Shown here one piece after another: positions 9,260-17,070 of a stretch of 64,000 nucleotides of DNA; the first letter of the stretch is position 1; every line of letters begins with the position of its first letter. Made by a program: the position numbers and the translations under genes. The notes beneath the pieces are model-generated. The model saw only the letters and a list, made by a program, of their open reading frames with translations, did not search any database and was not told the DNA's origin. The stretch comes from Thermoanaerobaculum sp. Lineage in GTDB: Bacteria > Acidobacteriota > Thermoanaerobaculia > Multivoradales > UBA5704. The stretch lies in assembly GCA_021154885.1 (NCBI GenBank), contig JAJKHS010000126.1:1-64000 (forward strand). The letters are read 5' to 3'.

Positions 9260-9427
9260 AGATCGCGAACCGCGAACCGGAGTTGGTGAACCGCGAACCA
9301 GAGATCGTGAACCGCGGACCCGAGGTCGTGAACCGCAGACGCGAGAGCGCGATCTTGAGGGTGGAGATCGCGATCTTTGCGGCAAAGCTCGGGATCTCCC
9401 AGCCCGAGATCGCGAACCGGGAAGGTC
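9260..9427. repeat. Eight-unit 21-bp tandem repeat
   Basis: Eight contiguous units of exactly 21 bases follow the pattern AGATCGCGAACCGCGAACCGG with substitutions and no length change. Units 1-4 and 8 are most alike; units 5-7 are diverged. Because 21 is a multiple of 3, all frames show heptad-like peptide repeats, but no frame has a convincing gene. The rest of 9113-9470 shows no gene. Confidence 0.85.
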
Positions 9428-9470
9428 ACTTCGGCGGCTTCGCCCGCCGGGTCTCCAACGCTGAGGCCCG

Positions 9471-10376
9471 CTACTTCAGCCGTTCCCGCAGGAAAGCCAC
9501 CGTCCGCGGCCAAGCCTGCTGGGTGGCCTTGAGGTTGGCGCCGTTGCGATCGTCCTGCGCCCGCAGGAACCCGTGGCCGGCGCCTTCGAAGACGTGGGGC
9601 TCGTAGGTCTTTCCGAGTTTCTTCATCTCGGCCTCGGTGGGCGCGACGGTGGCGGTGACGCGCGCGTCGTCTCCGCCATAGAAGCCCAGGACCGGAGCCT
9701 TGATGCGCGCCAGGTCCGCGGCCTCGGGCGGGGTGCCGTAGTAGACGACGGCGCCGGCGAGGTCAGGATGGGTGGCCGCATACGCGAAGCTCCGGCCACC
9801 GCCCCAGCAGAAGCCGACCGTGGCGCTCTTGCCGTTCGCGGCCGGGAGGTGGACGGCGTAGTCGCGGACGGCGTTCAGGCGGGCGGTCGCCTCGTCCGGG
9901 GTGAGCGCGCGCACGAGCTTGACCACGTCGTCGCGGCTCGACACGGAATCCGAGCCCCCGCCGTTGGGTCCCATGCCGGACACGAGGTCGGGGACGACGG
10001 CGATGAATCCCTCCCGGGCGAGCTGGTCGGCCACGGCGCGGGCCCAGTCGCTGAGGCCGAAGATCTCGTGGATGACGAGGACGACGCCGGCCTTCTCCTT
10101 GCGCTCGGGATATTCGACCCAGGTGCGGATGGCAGGGCCGCCCGCGGGATTCTTGACGTCCACGTACTCGCCATGGCGGGGGGTCTTGTCCAGCGCTGCC
10201 TTGGCCTGCGACTCGGAAGCGGGGAGCTTTTCATCGCGCGGCCGGGGAGCCGCAGTCTGAGGAGCAGCGGCCGGCGTGGCTTTCTCCTGGGGCGCGGCCG
10301 GCGGCGGCGCCGTGGCGGGTGCCGCGGGGGCTTGGGGCGACAGGAGCAGAGCGGTTGCGATGAGCGGGAGCCACAT
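9471..10376 (-). CDS. Secreted dienelactone hydrolase family protein
   Basis: A 301-aa alpha/beta hydrolase. The first 20 or so residues form a signal peptide, followed by a Pro/Ala-rich linker to about residue 60. The catalytic domain has the nucleophile elbow GFCWGGG (Cys), the acid in FYGGDDARV and the histidine in FEGAGHGF, the Cys-Asp-His triad of dienelactone hydrolases. Family members open lactone rings in aromatic degradation, but many secreted homologues have other ester substrates. Export to the periplasm is predicted from the leader. tRNA-Ser and serS lie upstream on the same strand, with no functional link evident. Confidence 0.88.
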   Translation of the reverse strand: MWLPLIATALLLSPQAPAAPATAPPPAAPQEKATPAAAPQTAAPRPRDEKLPASESQAKAALDKTPRHGEYVDVKNPAGGPAIRTWVEYPERKEKAGVVLVIHEIFGLSDWARAVADQLAREGFIAVVPDLVSGMGPNGGGSDSVSSRDDVVKLVRALTPDEATARLNAVRDYAVHLPAANGKSATVGFCWGGGRSFAYAATHPDLAGAVVYYGTPPEAADLARIKAPVLGFYGGDDARVTATVAPTEAEMKKLGKTYEPHVFEGAGHGFLRAQDDRNGANLKATQQAWPRTVAFLRERLK

Positions 10377-10483
10377 GGTGAGCCTCCTTTCAGGAGCGGC
10401 GCCATTTTAGCCGAAGGACCGGCAGCAGGAGCAGAGGCCTGATTCTCTGAAGTCCCTGTTGTCCCTGAAGTCCCTGTCTTAGT

Positions 10484-10573
10484 TGGCGGAGGGGGTGGGA
10501 TTCGAACCCACGGGCCGCGTGAACGACCGGCGGTTTTCAAGACCGCTGCTTTAGACCGCTCAGCCACCCCTCC
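10484..10573 (-). tRNA. tRNA-Ser (UGA anticodon)
   Basis: A type II cloverleaf: acceptor GGAGGGG pairs with CCCCTCC, the anticodon loop is CTTGAAA (TGA) on a GCGGT/ACCGC stem, and there is a long variable arm. The T loop is TTCGAAT, the discriminator is G, and CCA is encoded at 10486-10484. It begins 18 bases after the serS stop on the same strand. Confidence 0.96.
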
Positions 10574-10591
10574 TTGGGGATCTGCAACAGC

Positions 10592-11875
10592 TTACTTCCT
10601 GGCGGTAATCCGCTCCAGCCCCCCGGTGTAGGGCCGCAGGGCTTTCGGGATGAGCACGGTGCCATCCGCCTGTTGGTAGTTCTCCAGCACGGCGATGAGG
10701 GTGCGGCCCACCGCCAGGCCGGAGCCGTTCAGCGTATGGAGGAGGCGGGTCTTGCCCCCTCCCGCGGGACGGTAGCGGAGGTTCGCCCGCCGGGCCTGGA
10801 AGTCCTCGCAGTTGCTGCACGAGGAGATCTCCCGGTAGGCCTGCTGGCCCGGTAGCCAGACCTCCAGGTCGTAGGTCTTGGCCGCGCCGAATCCCATGTC
10901 TCCCGTCGAGAGTGTCATCACCCGGTAGGGGAGCTCCAAAAGCTGGAGGACCACCTCGGCGTGGCCGGTCAGCTCCTCCAGGGCGGCGTAGCTGGTCTCG
11001 GGCGTCGTGAGCTGTACCAGCTCGACCTTGTTGAACTGGTGCTGGCGGATGAGGCCGCGGACGTCCTTGCCGTACGAGCCGGCCTCGCTGCGGAAGCAGG
11101 GGGTGTGGGCCGTGTAGCGGACGGGCAGGGTGGATTCGTCGAGGGTCTCGTCGCGGTGCAGGTTGGTGAGCGGGACCTCGGCGGTCGGGATCAGGTAGTA
11201 GGGATACCCCTCCAGGTGGAAGAGGTCCAGCTCGAACTTGGGGAGCTGCCCGGTGCCGACCAGGGTGTCGCGGTTGACGATGAACGGCGGCAGGACCTCG
11301 GTGTAGCCGTGGGTGCGGGTGTGGAGGTCCAGCATGAAGTTGCTGAGCGACCGCTCGAGCAGAGCGCCGGCGCCGAAGGAGACGGTGAAGCGGGCGCCGG
11401 TGAGCTTGGCGCCGCGCTCGAAGTCCAGGATGCCCAGCTCGGGCCCCAGGTCCCAATGGGCCTTGGTTGGAAAATCGAAGGTTCGCGGGATGCCCACCGT
11501 CCGCTCGCAACGGTTGTCGGTCTCGTCCTTGCCGACGGGCACGGACGGGTGCGGCAGGTTGGGGAGGGTCAGCTCGATGGCCAGCAGCTCAGGATCGAGG
11601 GCGGCGAGGCGCGCCTCCAGCTCCTCGATGCGGGACTTGAGCTGACCCACGGCGGCGATCTGCCCGGAGGCGTCGCCGCCCCGCTTCTTGACCTCGCCGA
11701 TGGCGCGGCTGGCCTCGTTGCGCTGGCGCTTCAGCTCCTCCACCTCGACCAGGGCGGCCCGCCGCTCGGCGTCGAGCCGCAGCCAGGTATCCAGAGGCGC
11801 CGTGTCCGCGTTCCGGTTCGCCAGACCGTGACGGACCTTCTCGGGATCGTCGCGCAAAAGGTCTCGGGAGAGCAT
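10592..11875 (-). CDS. serS: Seryl-tRNA synthetase
   Basis: A 427-aa class II synthetase that charges tRNA-Ser. An N-terminal coiled-coil arm covers residues of about 30-110 (long runs of E, R, K and A) and would grip the tRNA variable arm. The catalytic core shows motif 2 ([20 protein letters not shown]) and the motif 3 region ([16 protein letters not shown]). Length is standard. tRNA-Ser(UGA) lies 18 bases downstream on the same strand, so enzyme and substrate are probably made from one transcript. A G+C-rich palindrome lies upstream at 11936-12070. Confidence 0.97.
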   Translation of the reverse strand: MLSRDLLRDDPEKVRHGLANRNADTAPLDTWLRLDAERRAALVEVEELKRQRNEASRAIGEVKKRGGDASGQIAAVGQLKSRIEELEARLAALDPELLAIELTLPNLPHPSVPVGKDETDNRCERTVGIPRTFDFPTKAHWDLGPELGILDFERGAKLTGARFTVSFGAGALLERSLSNFMLDLHTRTHGYTEVLPPFIVNRDTLVGTGQLPKFELDLFHLEGYPYYLIPTAEVPLTNLHRDETLDESTLPVRYTAHTPCFRSEAGSYGKDVRGLIRQHQFNKVELVQLTTPETSYAALEELTGHAEVVLQLLELPYRVMTLSTGDMGFGAAKTYDLEVWLPGQQAYREISSCSNCEDFQARRANLRYRPAGGGKTRLLHTLNGSGLAVGRTLIAVLENYQQADGTVLIPKALRPYTGGLERITARK

Positions 11876-11935
11876 GGCGGGGAAGTGTACCGCAAGGCTT
11901 CATCATCCTGGATCACCCCTTCCCCCTGCCAAGAC

Positions 11936-12070
11936 CCCTCATCACCCCGGCCCTCTTCTCCCACCGCCCTCCCCCCAACCGGGAGAAGAGGGAGAAAGGC
12001 AAGAACCGTTCATCCGGGTTCCCCTCTCCCGGTTGGGGGGAGTGCGGTGGGAGAGGGGACAGGGGTGAGG
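11936..12070. repeat. G+C-rich palindromic element, copy 2 (inverted)
   Basis: Same family as the copy at 2349-2493 but in the opposite orientation. It starts CCTCATCACCCCGGCCCTC and ends GGGACAGGGGTGAGG. Its loop contains the reverse-strand counterpart of the copy 1 loop (GAGAAAGGCAAGAA). It separates divergently oriented serS and the glycan operon; the remaining bases up to 12191 hold no clear gene. Confidence 0.85.
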
Positions 12071-12191
12071 TTCCTGGGTGGGCGGTCCCCCCGACGTTCC
12101 GCCCTCCTCATCCGTAGGAAAAGACAGCAGGTCAGCGATAACATCGGGAGCGGTTCCTCCAAGGGACGCCCTCGCCAGCTCAAGGCTTCGT

Positions 12192-13916
12192 GTGAACGAA
12201 CTTTCTGTCTCTCATTCGCCCAGGAGCTTGCCCGTTCGCCTTCTGGTGCCCCTCGGCGCGCTGGCGGCCATGGCCTCCTTCGCCGGGCGGGACACGGTTC
12301 CTGCCGGCACCGCCGAGGGGCTCTACCTCGCCGTGCTCGCGGCGGCGTCGCTCCTGCCGGTGGGAGGGCTGGCGCCGGCGCCGGCGGTGGAGCTGGGGTT
12401 GGGAGCGGTCCTGGCCACGGCCGCGGTGTGGGCCCTGCCGCCGGGACCGGGACGAGGCGCGGCGGTGGTGCTGGTGCTGGTGGCGACGCTGGCGGTGGCG
12501 GCGGCTCGGCGGCTCGGGACCGTCCCTCCGAGCCCGGGCGTCCTCATCCCCCTGGCCCTGGGCGTCCAGGTCCTACTGCGGGGGGAGCTGCTGTTCGCGC
12601 CGGTGTTGACGGTGCGCCTCCTGGTGGCCCTCCTGGTGCTGCCGGTGGCGGGGGCCCTGGCCGTGGCGATGCTGGCGCGGCGGCATGGCTCCGTCCTCCC
12701 CCTGGTGGCGGCCGGTGTGGCCCTGACCCTGGCGCCAGGGTTCAACGTGGCGTCGACGCTCGCCCTGCTCGCCCTGGCGGCGGGGGATGCGCTGGGGCGG
12801 GCGGATGCCGGGTGGCAGACGGGCCGGCCGGCGCGGGCGGTGGCGCTGGCCGTCGTCCTGGCGCCCATCGCATGGCAGCCGGGCTATGGAGTGGCGGTGG
12901 CCGTCTGCGGGCTGGCCCTGGCCTGGCCGCGGGTGGGGGCAGGGCTGGCGGTGGCCGTGGCGATCGGGCTGGGGATCGTCTTCCAGCCGTCCTGGAGCGG
13001 CATGGTCCTCCATTTCTCCGCCCTCCCCCTGCTGGTGCCGGCGGCGCTGCTCCCCGAGCGGAAGCGGATCTGGAACGTGCTCGCGGCGGCCCTCCTGGCG
13101 GCCACCGTCCCCCTGGTGCCGGACCTCTCGACCCTGGCCGCGCCCCTGGCGCTGGCGGCGCTCTCGCTGCGCCGAAGCGCCGCCTTCACCGTGCCGCAGC
13201 GGGTGTGGACGGGTTCCTTGCTCGGCGGCACGGCGCTCCTCGCCTCCTACCCCTGGCTGCGGCGCGGGCCCCTGCCCCAGGCGCTGGCCCTCCTCGGTCT
13301 GCCGCCCGGACCGGAGCTGGCGGTCTGGACCGCCACCCTCTTCCTGGCCTTGGCGGGGCTGGGCGTGTGGATGGGCCGCGGCTGGGGTGGCTGGAGCGGT
13401 CCCCTGCGCTCGACGCGCCTCGCGGGGCTGTCCGCGGCGTGCCTGATCCTCGCCCTGCTCCAGGGATTGCCGAGGGCGGGCACGCCCCTGCTGCCGCCGC
13501 AGGTCCCCGTGGTGCTGGATGCCGGGCACCCGGCCTGGGAGACCGATCTGCCGCCGCAGCCGGTGAAGAGCGTGGTCGTGGAGTCCACGCTGGGCAGCGG
13601 CGCCGATCTGCCAACGGGAACACCGGTGGCGGTCCTGCGGCTGGTGAGTCCGGCGGGGCGGAGCGTCGAATGGCCGCTGCGGGCCGGCCAGGACACCGGG
13701 GATTGGGCGGCCCGGCGGCCGGACGTCGCCCGCGAGGGGCGGCCGGCCCCGGCGGCGTGGGTCTCCTGGGTGGCGGGCGACTTCTTCGCCCAGCGCTACC
13801 GCTCCCGCCTCCAGCTCGACGGCCGGGACCGCTTCGTCCATCTGCGAATTGAACGAGCTCCCGGCGTCTCCCCCGATCTCACGGTCGCTCTCTACCAGTT
13901 GGAGCTCCGGAAGTGA
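12192..13916 (+). CDS. Multi-TM membrane protein, first gene of the glycan operon
   Basis: A protein of about 574 aa, built almost entirely of hydrophobic segments up to roughly residue 430 (ten or more predicted TM helices rich in Ala, Leu, Val and Gly). A soluble C-terminal domain of about 140 residues follows. I do not recognise a family; no GT-C catalytic motif is obvious. The start is uncertain: GTG 12192 is preferred because the leader before the first TM is then short, but an in-frame GTG at 12078 also exists. The stop overlaps the next gene by 4 bases (GTGA). Its place suggests a role in polymer export, polymerisation or lipid-linked sugar handling; that is inference. Confidence 0.7.
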   Translation: MNELSVSHSPRSLPVRLLVPLGALAAMASFAGRDTVPAGTAEGLYLAVLAAASLLPVGGLAPAPAVELGLGAVLATAAVWALPPGPGRGAAVVLVLVATLAVAAARRLGTVPPSPGVLIPLALGVQVLLRGELLFAPVLTVRLLVALLVLPVAGALAVAMLARRHGSVLPLVAAGVALTLAPGFNVASTLALLALAAGDALGRADAGWQTGRPARAVALAVVLAPIAWQPGYGVAVAVCGLALAWPRVGAGLAVAVAIGLGIVFQPSWSGMVLHFSALPLLVPAALLPERKRIWNVLAAALLAATVPLVPDLSTLAAPLALAALSLRRSAAFTVPQRVWTGSLLGGTALLASYPWLRRGPLPQALALLGLPPGPELAVWTATLFLALAGLGVWMGRGWGGWSGPLRSTRLAGLSAACLILALLQGLPRAGTPLLPPQVPVVLDAGHPAWETDLPPQPVKSVVVESTLGSGADLPTGTPVAVLRLVSPAGRSVEWPLRAGQDTGDWAARRPDVAREGRPAPAAWVSWVAGDFFAQRYRSRLQLDGRDRFVHLRIERAPGVSPDLTVALYQLELRK

Positions 13917-16138
13917 GGGCCGGCCGGCGGCACGGGCTGGCCACGGCGGGGGTCCTGACGGCAGCGCTGGCGGCGATGGCGCTGCTGGCGTGGTGGTCGC
14001 CGCTGCCGGCCGGCGATCCCTTCCGGGGGACTCTGACAGTTCTGCCGCTGGTGCTCGGGGCTTTCCGGGAGATCCACCGGCGGGGAGCGCGGCCGTTGTC
14101 GCCCGCAGGGACGGCGGGGGAGCTCGCAGGGTTGGCGGTCCTCTGGCTGCTGATCCTCGCCCGGTCTCATCTCAGCCTGGCGCTCGCGGACGAGATCCTG
14201 GCCGCGGGGCTGCTCCTCGTGCTGGCCTGCCGGGTGGCGCGGCAGACGGCGGCGCTGCGGCCGCTGCTCGGTGGGTGGCTCCCCCGGCGGCCGTCCCTCC
14301 TCTTCTTCTGTCTGCCGTTGACGGTCTACGTGGCCCTCCTCCCGTGGTCGGCCGGGCACCGCCAGGTGGACGGCGACGAGCCCTACTATCTCCTGGTCAC
14401 CCACAGCCTGGCGTACGACTTCGACGCCGACCTGACCAACAACTACGCCCAAGGGGACTGGCGGCATTTCATGGACCGCCCTATCGAGCCGCAGCCGGGC
14501 GATCCCGTGGGGGCGCACGGCGAGCGTTACTCGCGGCACAACGAGATGCTCCCCCTGGTGCTCGTCCCCGCCTACCGGCTGGGCGGCAAGATGGGAGCGC
14601 TGGCGACCATGGCGGCGCTGACGGCCCTCCTCGCGTGGATGGTCCTGCGGCTGGCCCGGCACTACTCGCCGGAGCACCCCGGCGAGGCGCTGGCCGCCTA
14701 CGCCCTGGCCGCCTTCGGGCCGCCTCTCCTCCTCTACTCCTACCAGGTCTGGGTGGAGGTGCCGGCGGCGCTGCTGGCGGCGGCGGCTCTGGACCGCATC
14801 CTCACCCTCTATGCCCGAGAGGGCCGCGAGGGCCAGCGGAGCTGGGGGCTCAAGGAGTGGCTGGGGATCGGCCTGCCCGTGCTGCTCCTGCCGCTGGTGA
14901 AGATCCGCTTCGTCCTCATCGCCGGGCCGATCCTCGCCCTGGCGTGGTGGCACGCCGGCCGGCCCCGGCGGCCGGTGCTCATCCTCGCCGGGCTGCTGGG
15001 AGCGGTGGGCGGCGGCATGCTCCTCTACAACCAGATCGTCTACTCCAATCCGCTCAAGATCCACACCTGGCAGGAGGTCGATCCCGGGGCCTACGGCCTG
15101 GCGTCCTACCTCAAGGGGGGCTTCGGCCTGTTCTACGACGCGGCCTTCGGACTCTTCGGCTGCGCTCCGGTCTGGCTGGTGCTGATCCCGGCCGCCGGGC
15201 TGTTGATCGCGCGGCGCAGCCGTCTCCTCCTCCACCTTGTCGCCTTGAGCGCGCCCTATCTGATCGTCGTGGCGCCGCGCCTGGAGTGGTACGGCGGCTG
15301 GTCCCCCCCGTTCCGCTACGCCCTGATCGCCCTGCCGCTGCTGGCGGTGGCCCTGGTGCCGCTCCTCGCCGACCGTCATCGGCCGGGAGCCCTGGCCCTC
15401 CTTGCGGCCCTCGGCACGCTCACCCTGGTGCTGACGCTGGTCTGGGTGACGGTGCCGGGGTGGACGTACAACTTCGCGGACGGGCGGACCTATCTCCTCG
15501 ACGCCCTGAGCGGCCGGCTGGGGCTGGACGTCACCCGGTTCTTCCCCAGCTTCGTGCGGCCCCGGACGGCCACCTGGGTATGGCCGGTGGTGACGATCCC
15601 CCTGCTCCCCCTCCTCTGGTGGCTCCCGTCGCCCCCCCGGCGGCCGGGCGTTCGGCCGGTGGCGGCGGGGCTCGCCGGGGTGGCCCTCCTCCTGGCGGCG
15701 GCGGCGCTGCTGCCGACGGCGGCAGCCCGCGTACCCACGCGGGTGATCGAGCTGGAGGACCCCGAGGTGTGGAAGAGCGGTGGCCATCCCCACCCCGACC
15801 GCTGGATCATCGAGCGCACCCGCCATCGCGGCGGCTGGGTGCTGCGGGTGGGCGAGACGCTGAAGGCGCCGGTGGTGGCCGGCGGCCGGTGGGTGAAGCT
15901 CCGGCTTTACGCCGAGCTCATCCGCAACCAGCCCGTCCCCTTCCATCTGGACGTCAAGGAGGGGGATCGACGGCTCGCCACCTGGCACCCGGCGCGTCCG
16001 CGGGTCTGGGAGGTGATCGAGGTCGGGCCTTTCGACTGGCGGGCCGGCGAGCCGCTGGTCCTCTTCGCCCATGGCCCTTATCCGCCGGGGGAGGTCAATG
16101 GGGCGATTCTGGATCGGGTGGAGTTGGAGTGGCGGTGA
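13913..16138 (+). CDS. GT-C-like membrane glycosyltransferase with C-terminal soluble domain
   Basis: A 741-aa protein with about a dozen TM helices. The segment QVDGDEPYYLLVTHSLAYDF after an early TM helix has the acidic pair and spacing expected of the first extracytoplasmic loop of GT-C enzymes, which use lipid-linked sugars. A conserved-looking loop around LLYNQIVYSNPLKIHTWQ follows. The last 130 or so residues, after the final TM, read as a beta-rich periplasmic domain, possibly carbohydrate-binding. It overlaps both neighbours by 4 bases. Acceptor and donor are unknown. GT-C membership is inferred from topology and the DE motif only. Confidence 0.72.
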   Translation: MRAGRRHGLATAGVLTAALAAMALLAWWSPLPAGDPFRGTLTVLPLVLGAFREIHRRGARPLSPAGTAGELAGLAVLWLLILARSHLSLALADEILAAGLLLVLACRVARQTAALRPLLGGWLPRRPSLLFFCLPLTVYVALLPWSAGHRQVDGDEPYYLLVTHSLAYDFDADLTNNYAQGDWRHFMDRPIEPQPGDPVGAHGERYSRHNEMLPLVLVPAYRLGGKMGALATMAALTALLAWMVLRLARHYSPEHPGEALAAYALAAFGPPLLLYSYQVWVEVPAALLAAAALDRILTLYAREGREGQRSWGLKEWLGIGLPVLLLPLVKIRFVLIAGPILALAWWHAGRPRRPVLILAGLLGAVGGGMLLYNQIVYSNPLKIHTWQEVDPGAYGLASYLKGGFGLFYDAAFGLFGCAPVWLVLIPAAGLLIARRSRLLLHLVALSAPYLIVVAPRLEWYGGWSPPFRYALIALPLLAVALVPLLADRHRPGALALLAALGTLTLVLTLVWVTVPGWTYNFADGRTYLLDALSGRLGLDVTRFFPSFVRPRTATWVWPVVTIPLLPLLWWLPSPPRRPGVRPVAAGLAGVALLLAAAALLPTAAARVPTRVIELEDPEVWKSGGHPHPDRWIIERTRHRGGWVLRVGETLKAPVVAGGRWVKLRLYAELIRNQPVPFHLDVKEGDRRLATWHPARPRVWEVIEVGPFDWRAGEPLVLFAHGPYPPGEVNGAILDRVELEWR

Positions 16139-17061
16139 GAAGGGCCTCTTCCGCCGTCGTACTCACCCTGGGCCGCTCGCCTCTGCTCGTCCCCTGTCTG
16201 GAAGCCCTGCGGCGAGACGGCGGGTCCGCTCTGGAGATCCTCCTCGTCGATCAGGGGGAGACGCCTGCCGCCCTCCCTACGGGGCTCGCCGACAAGGTTC
16301 TCCGGCCCGGGCGCAATCTCGGGTTCGCGGCGGGGAACAACCTGGGGATTGTCGCGGCGTCCGGAGACTGGGTGGCCGCCGTCAACGACGACGCGGTGGT
16401 GGAGCCCGGGTGGCTGGGATCGCTGATCGCCGCCCTGGAGGCGGACCCCGGCGCGGCGGCGGCCCAGGGGGTGAACGTCCAGCTCGCGGCGCCGGAGGTG
16501 GCCGACGGCTGGGGGCTGGCCTGGAACGGCTGGTGGCAGGCCGTCCAGCTCGGCCACTGCGAGTCGGTCCCCCCGCCCGAGGCCGGGGCGCGGGAAATCT
16601 TCGGGGCTTCGGCCACGGCCGTGGTCTACCGCCGGGAGGCGCTGCGCCAAGTAGCGGCCGGCGGCGAGGTCTTCGATTCCCGCCTCTTCGCCTACTACGA
16701 GGACGTGGAACTGGCCGGCCAACTGCGGGCGGCGGGGTGGCGGGCGCTTCTCGTGCCGGCTGCACGGGTCCGCCACGCCGGCTCGTCCACCGGCAGGACC
16801 CTGCGCCGGGAGCGCTGGCGCCTCCTCTATGGCAACCGCTGGCTCGTCGTCGCCCGCCTCCTGGGCTGGTCGTTCTGGCCGCGCGTGCCGGTGCTGGCCG
16901 CCCGCGACCTGATCGATCTCGTCCACGCCTTGGGGAAGGGGGATCGGGAATTGGCCGCCGGAATTCTCTCGGGCTGGACGCGGGCCCTCCGGCTCCTCCC
17001 CGGGTTCGCCCGCTCCGACGGTCCGGCTGTCGCTTTGGGCGAAATCCGCCGCTTCCGATAA
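16135..17061 (+). CDS. Family 2 glycosyltransferase (rhamnosyltransferase-like)
   Basis: A 308-aa cytoplasmic GT2 enzyme. It shows the nucleotide-sugar region LEILLVDQGE, the NLGFAAGNNLGI motif, the metal-binding VNDDAVVEPGW, and the acceptor-side FAYYEDVELAGQL (ED motif). These are typical of WcaA/rhamnosyl-type GT2 proteins. GTG 16135 overlaps the previous stop as GTGA; the same frame stays open much further upstream, but that part is out of register with the real GT-C gene. It adds one sugar in the polysaccharide repeat; which sugar is not readable. Confidence 0.88.
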   Translation: MRRASSAVVLTLGRSPLLVPCLEALRRDGGSALEILLVDQGETPAALPTGLADKVLRPGRNLGFAAGNNLGIVAASGDWVAAVNDDAVVEPGWLGSLIAALEADPGAAAAQGVNVQLAAPEVADGWGLAWNGWWQAVQLGHCESVPPPEAGAREIFGASATAVVYRREALRQVAAGGEVFDSRLFAYYEDVELAGQLRAAGWRALLVPAARVRHAGSSTGRTLRRERWRLLYGNRWLVVARLLGWSFWPRVPVLAARDLIDLVHALGKGDRELAAGILSGWTRALRLLPGFARSDGPAVALGEIRRFR

Positions 17062-17070
17062 CCTCTCCTC

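Noticed and set aside
9260-9427. CRISPR array
   Set aside because: Units are contiguous 21-mers with no spacers, and no cas genes are near.
9256-9513. 85-aa heptad-repeat protein on the minus strand
   Set aside because: The frame is only the 21-bp tandem array read through; no ribosome-binding site and it overlaps the dienelactone hydrolase 3' end.
13849-16134. Upstream extension of the GT2 frame
   Set aside because: Out of register with the GT-C gene, low-complexity Arg/Gly/Pro; the real GT2 start is GTG 16135 in a GTGA overlap.
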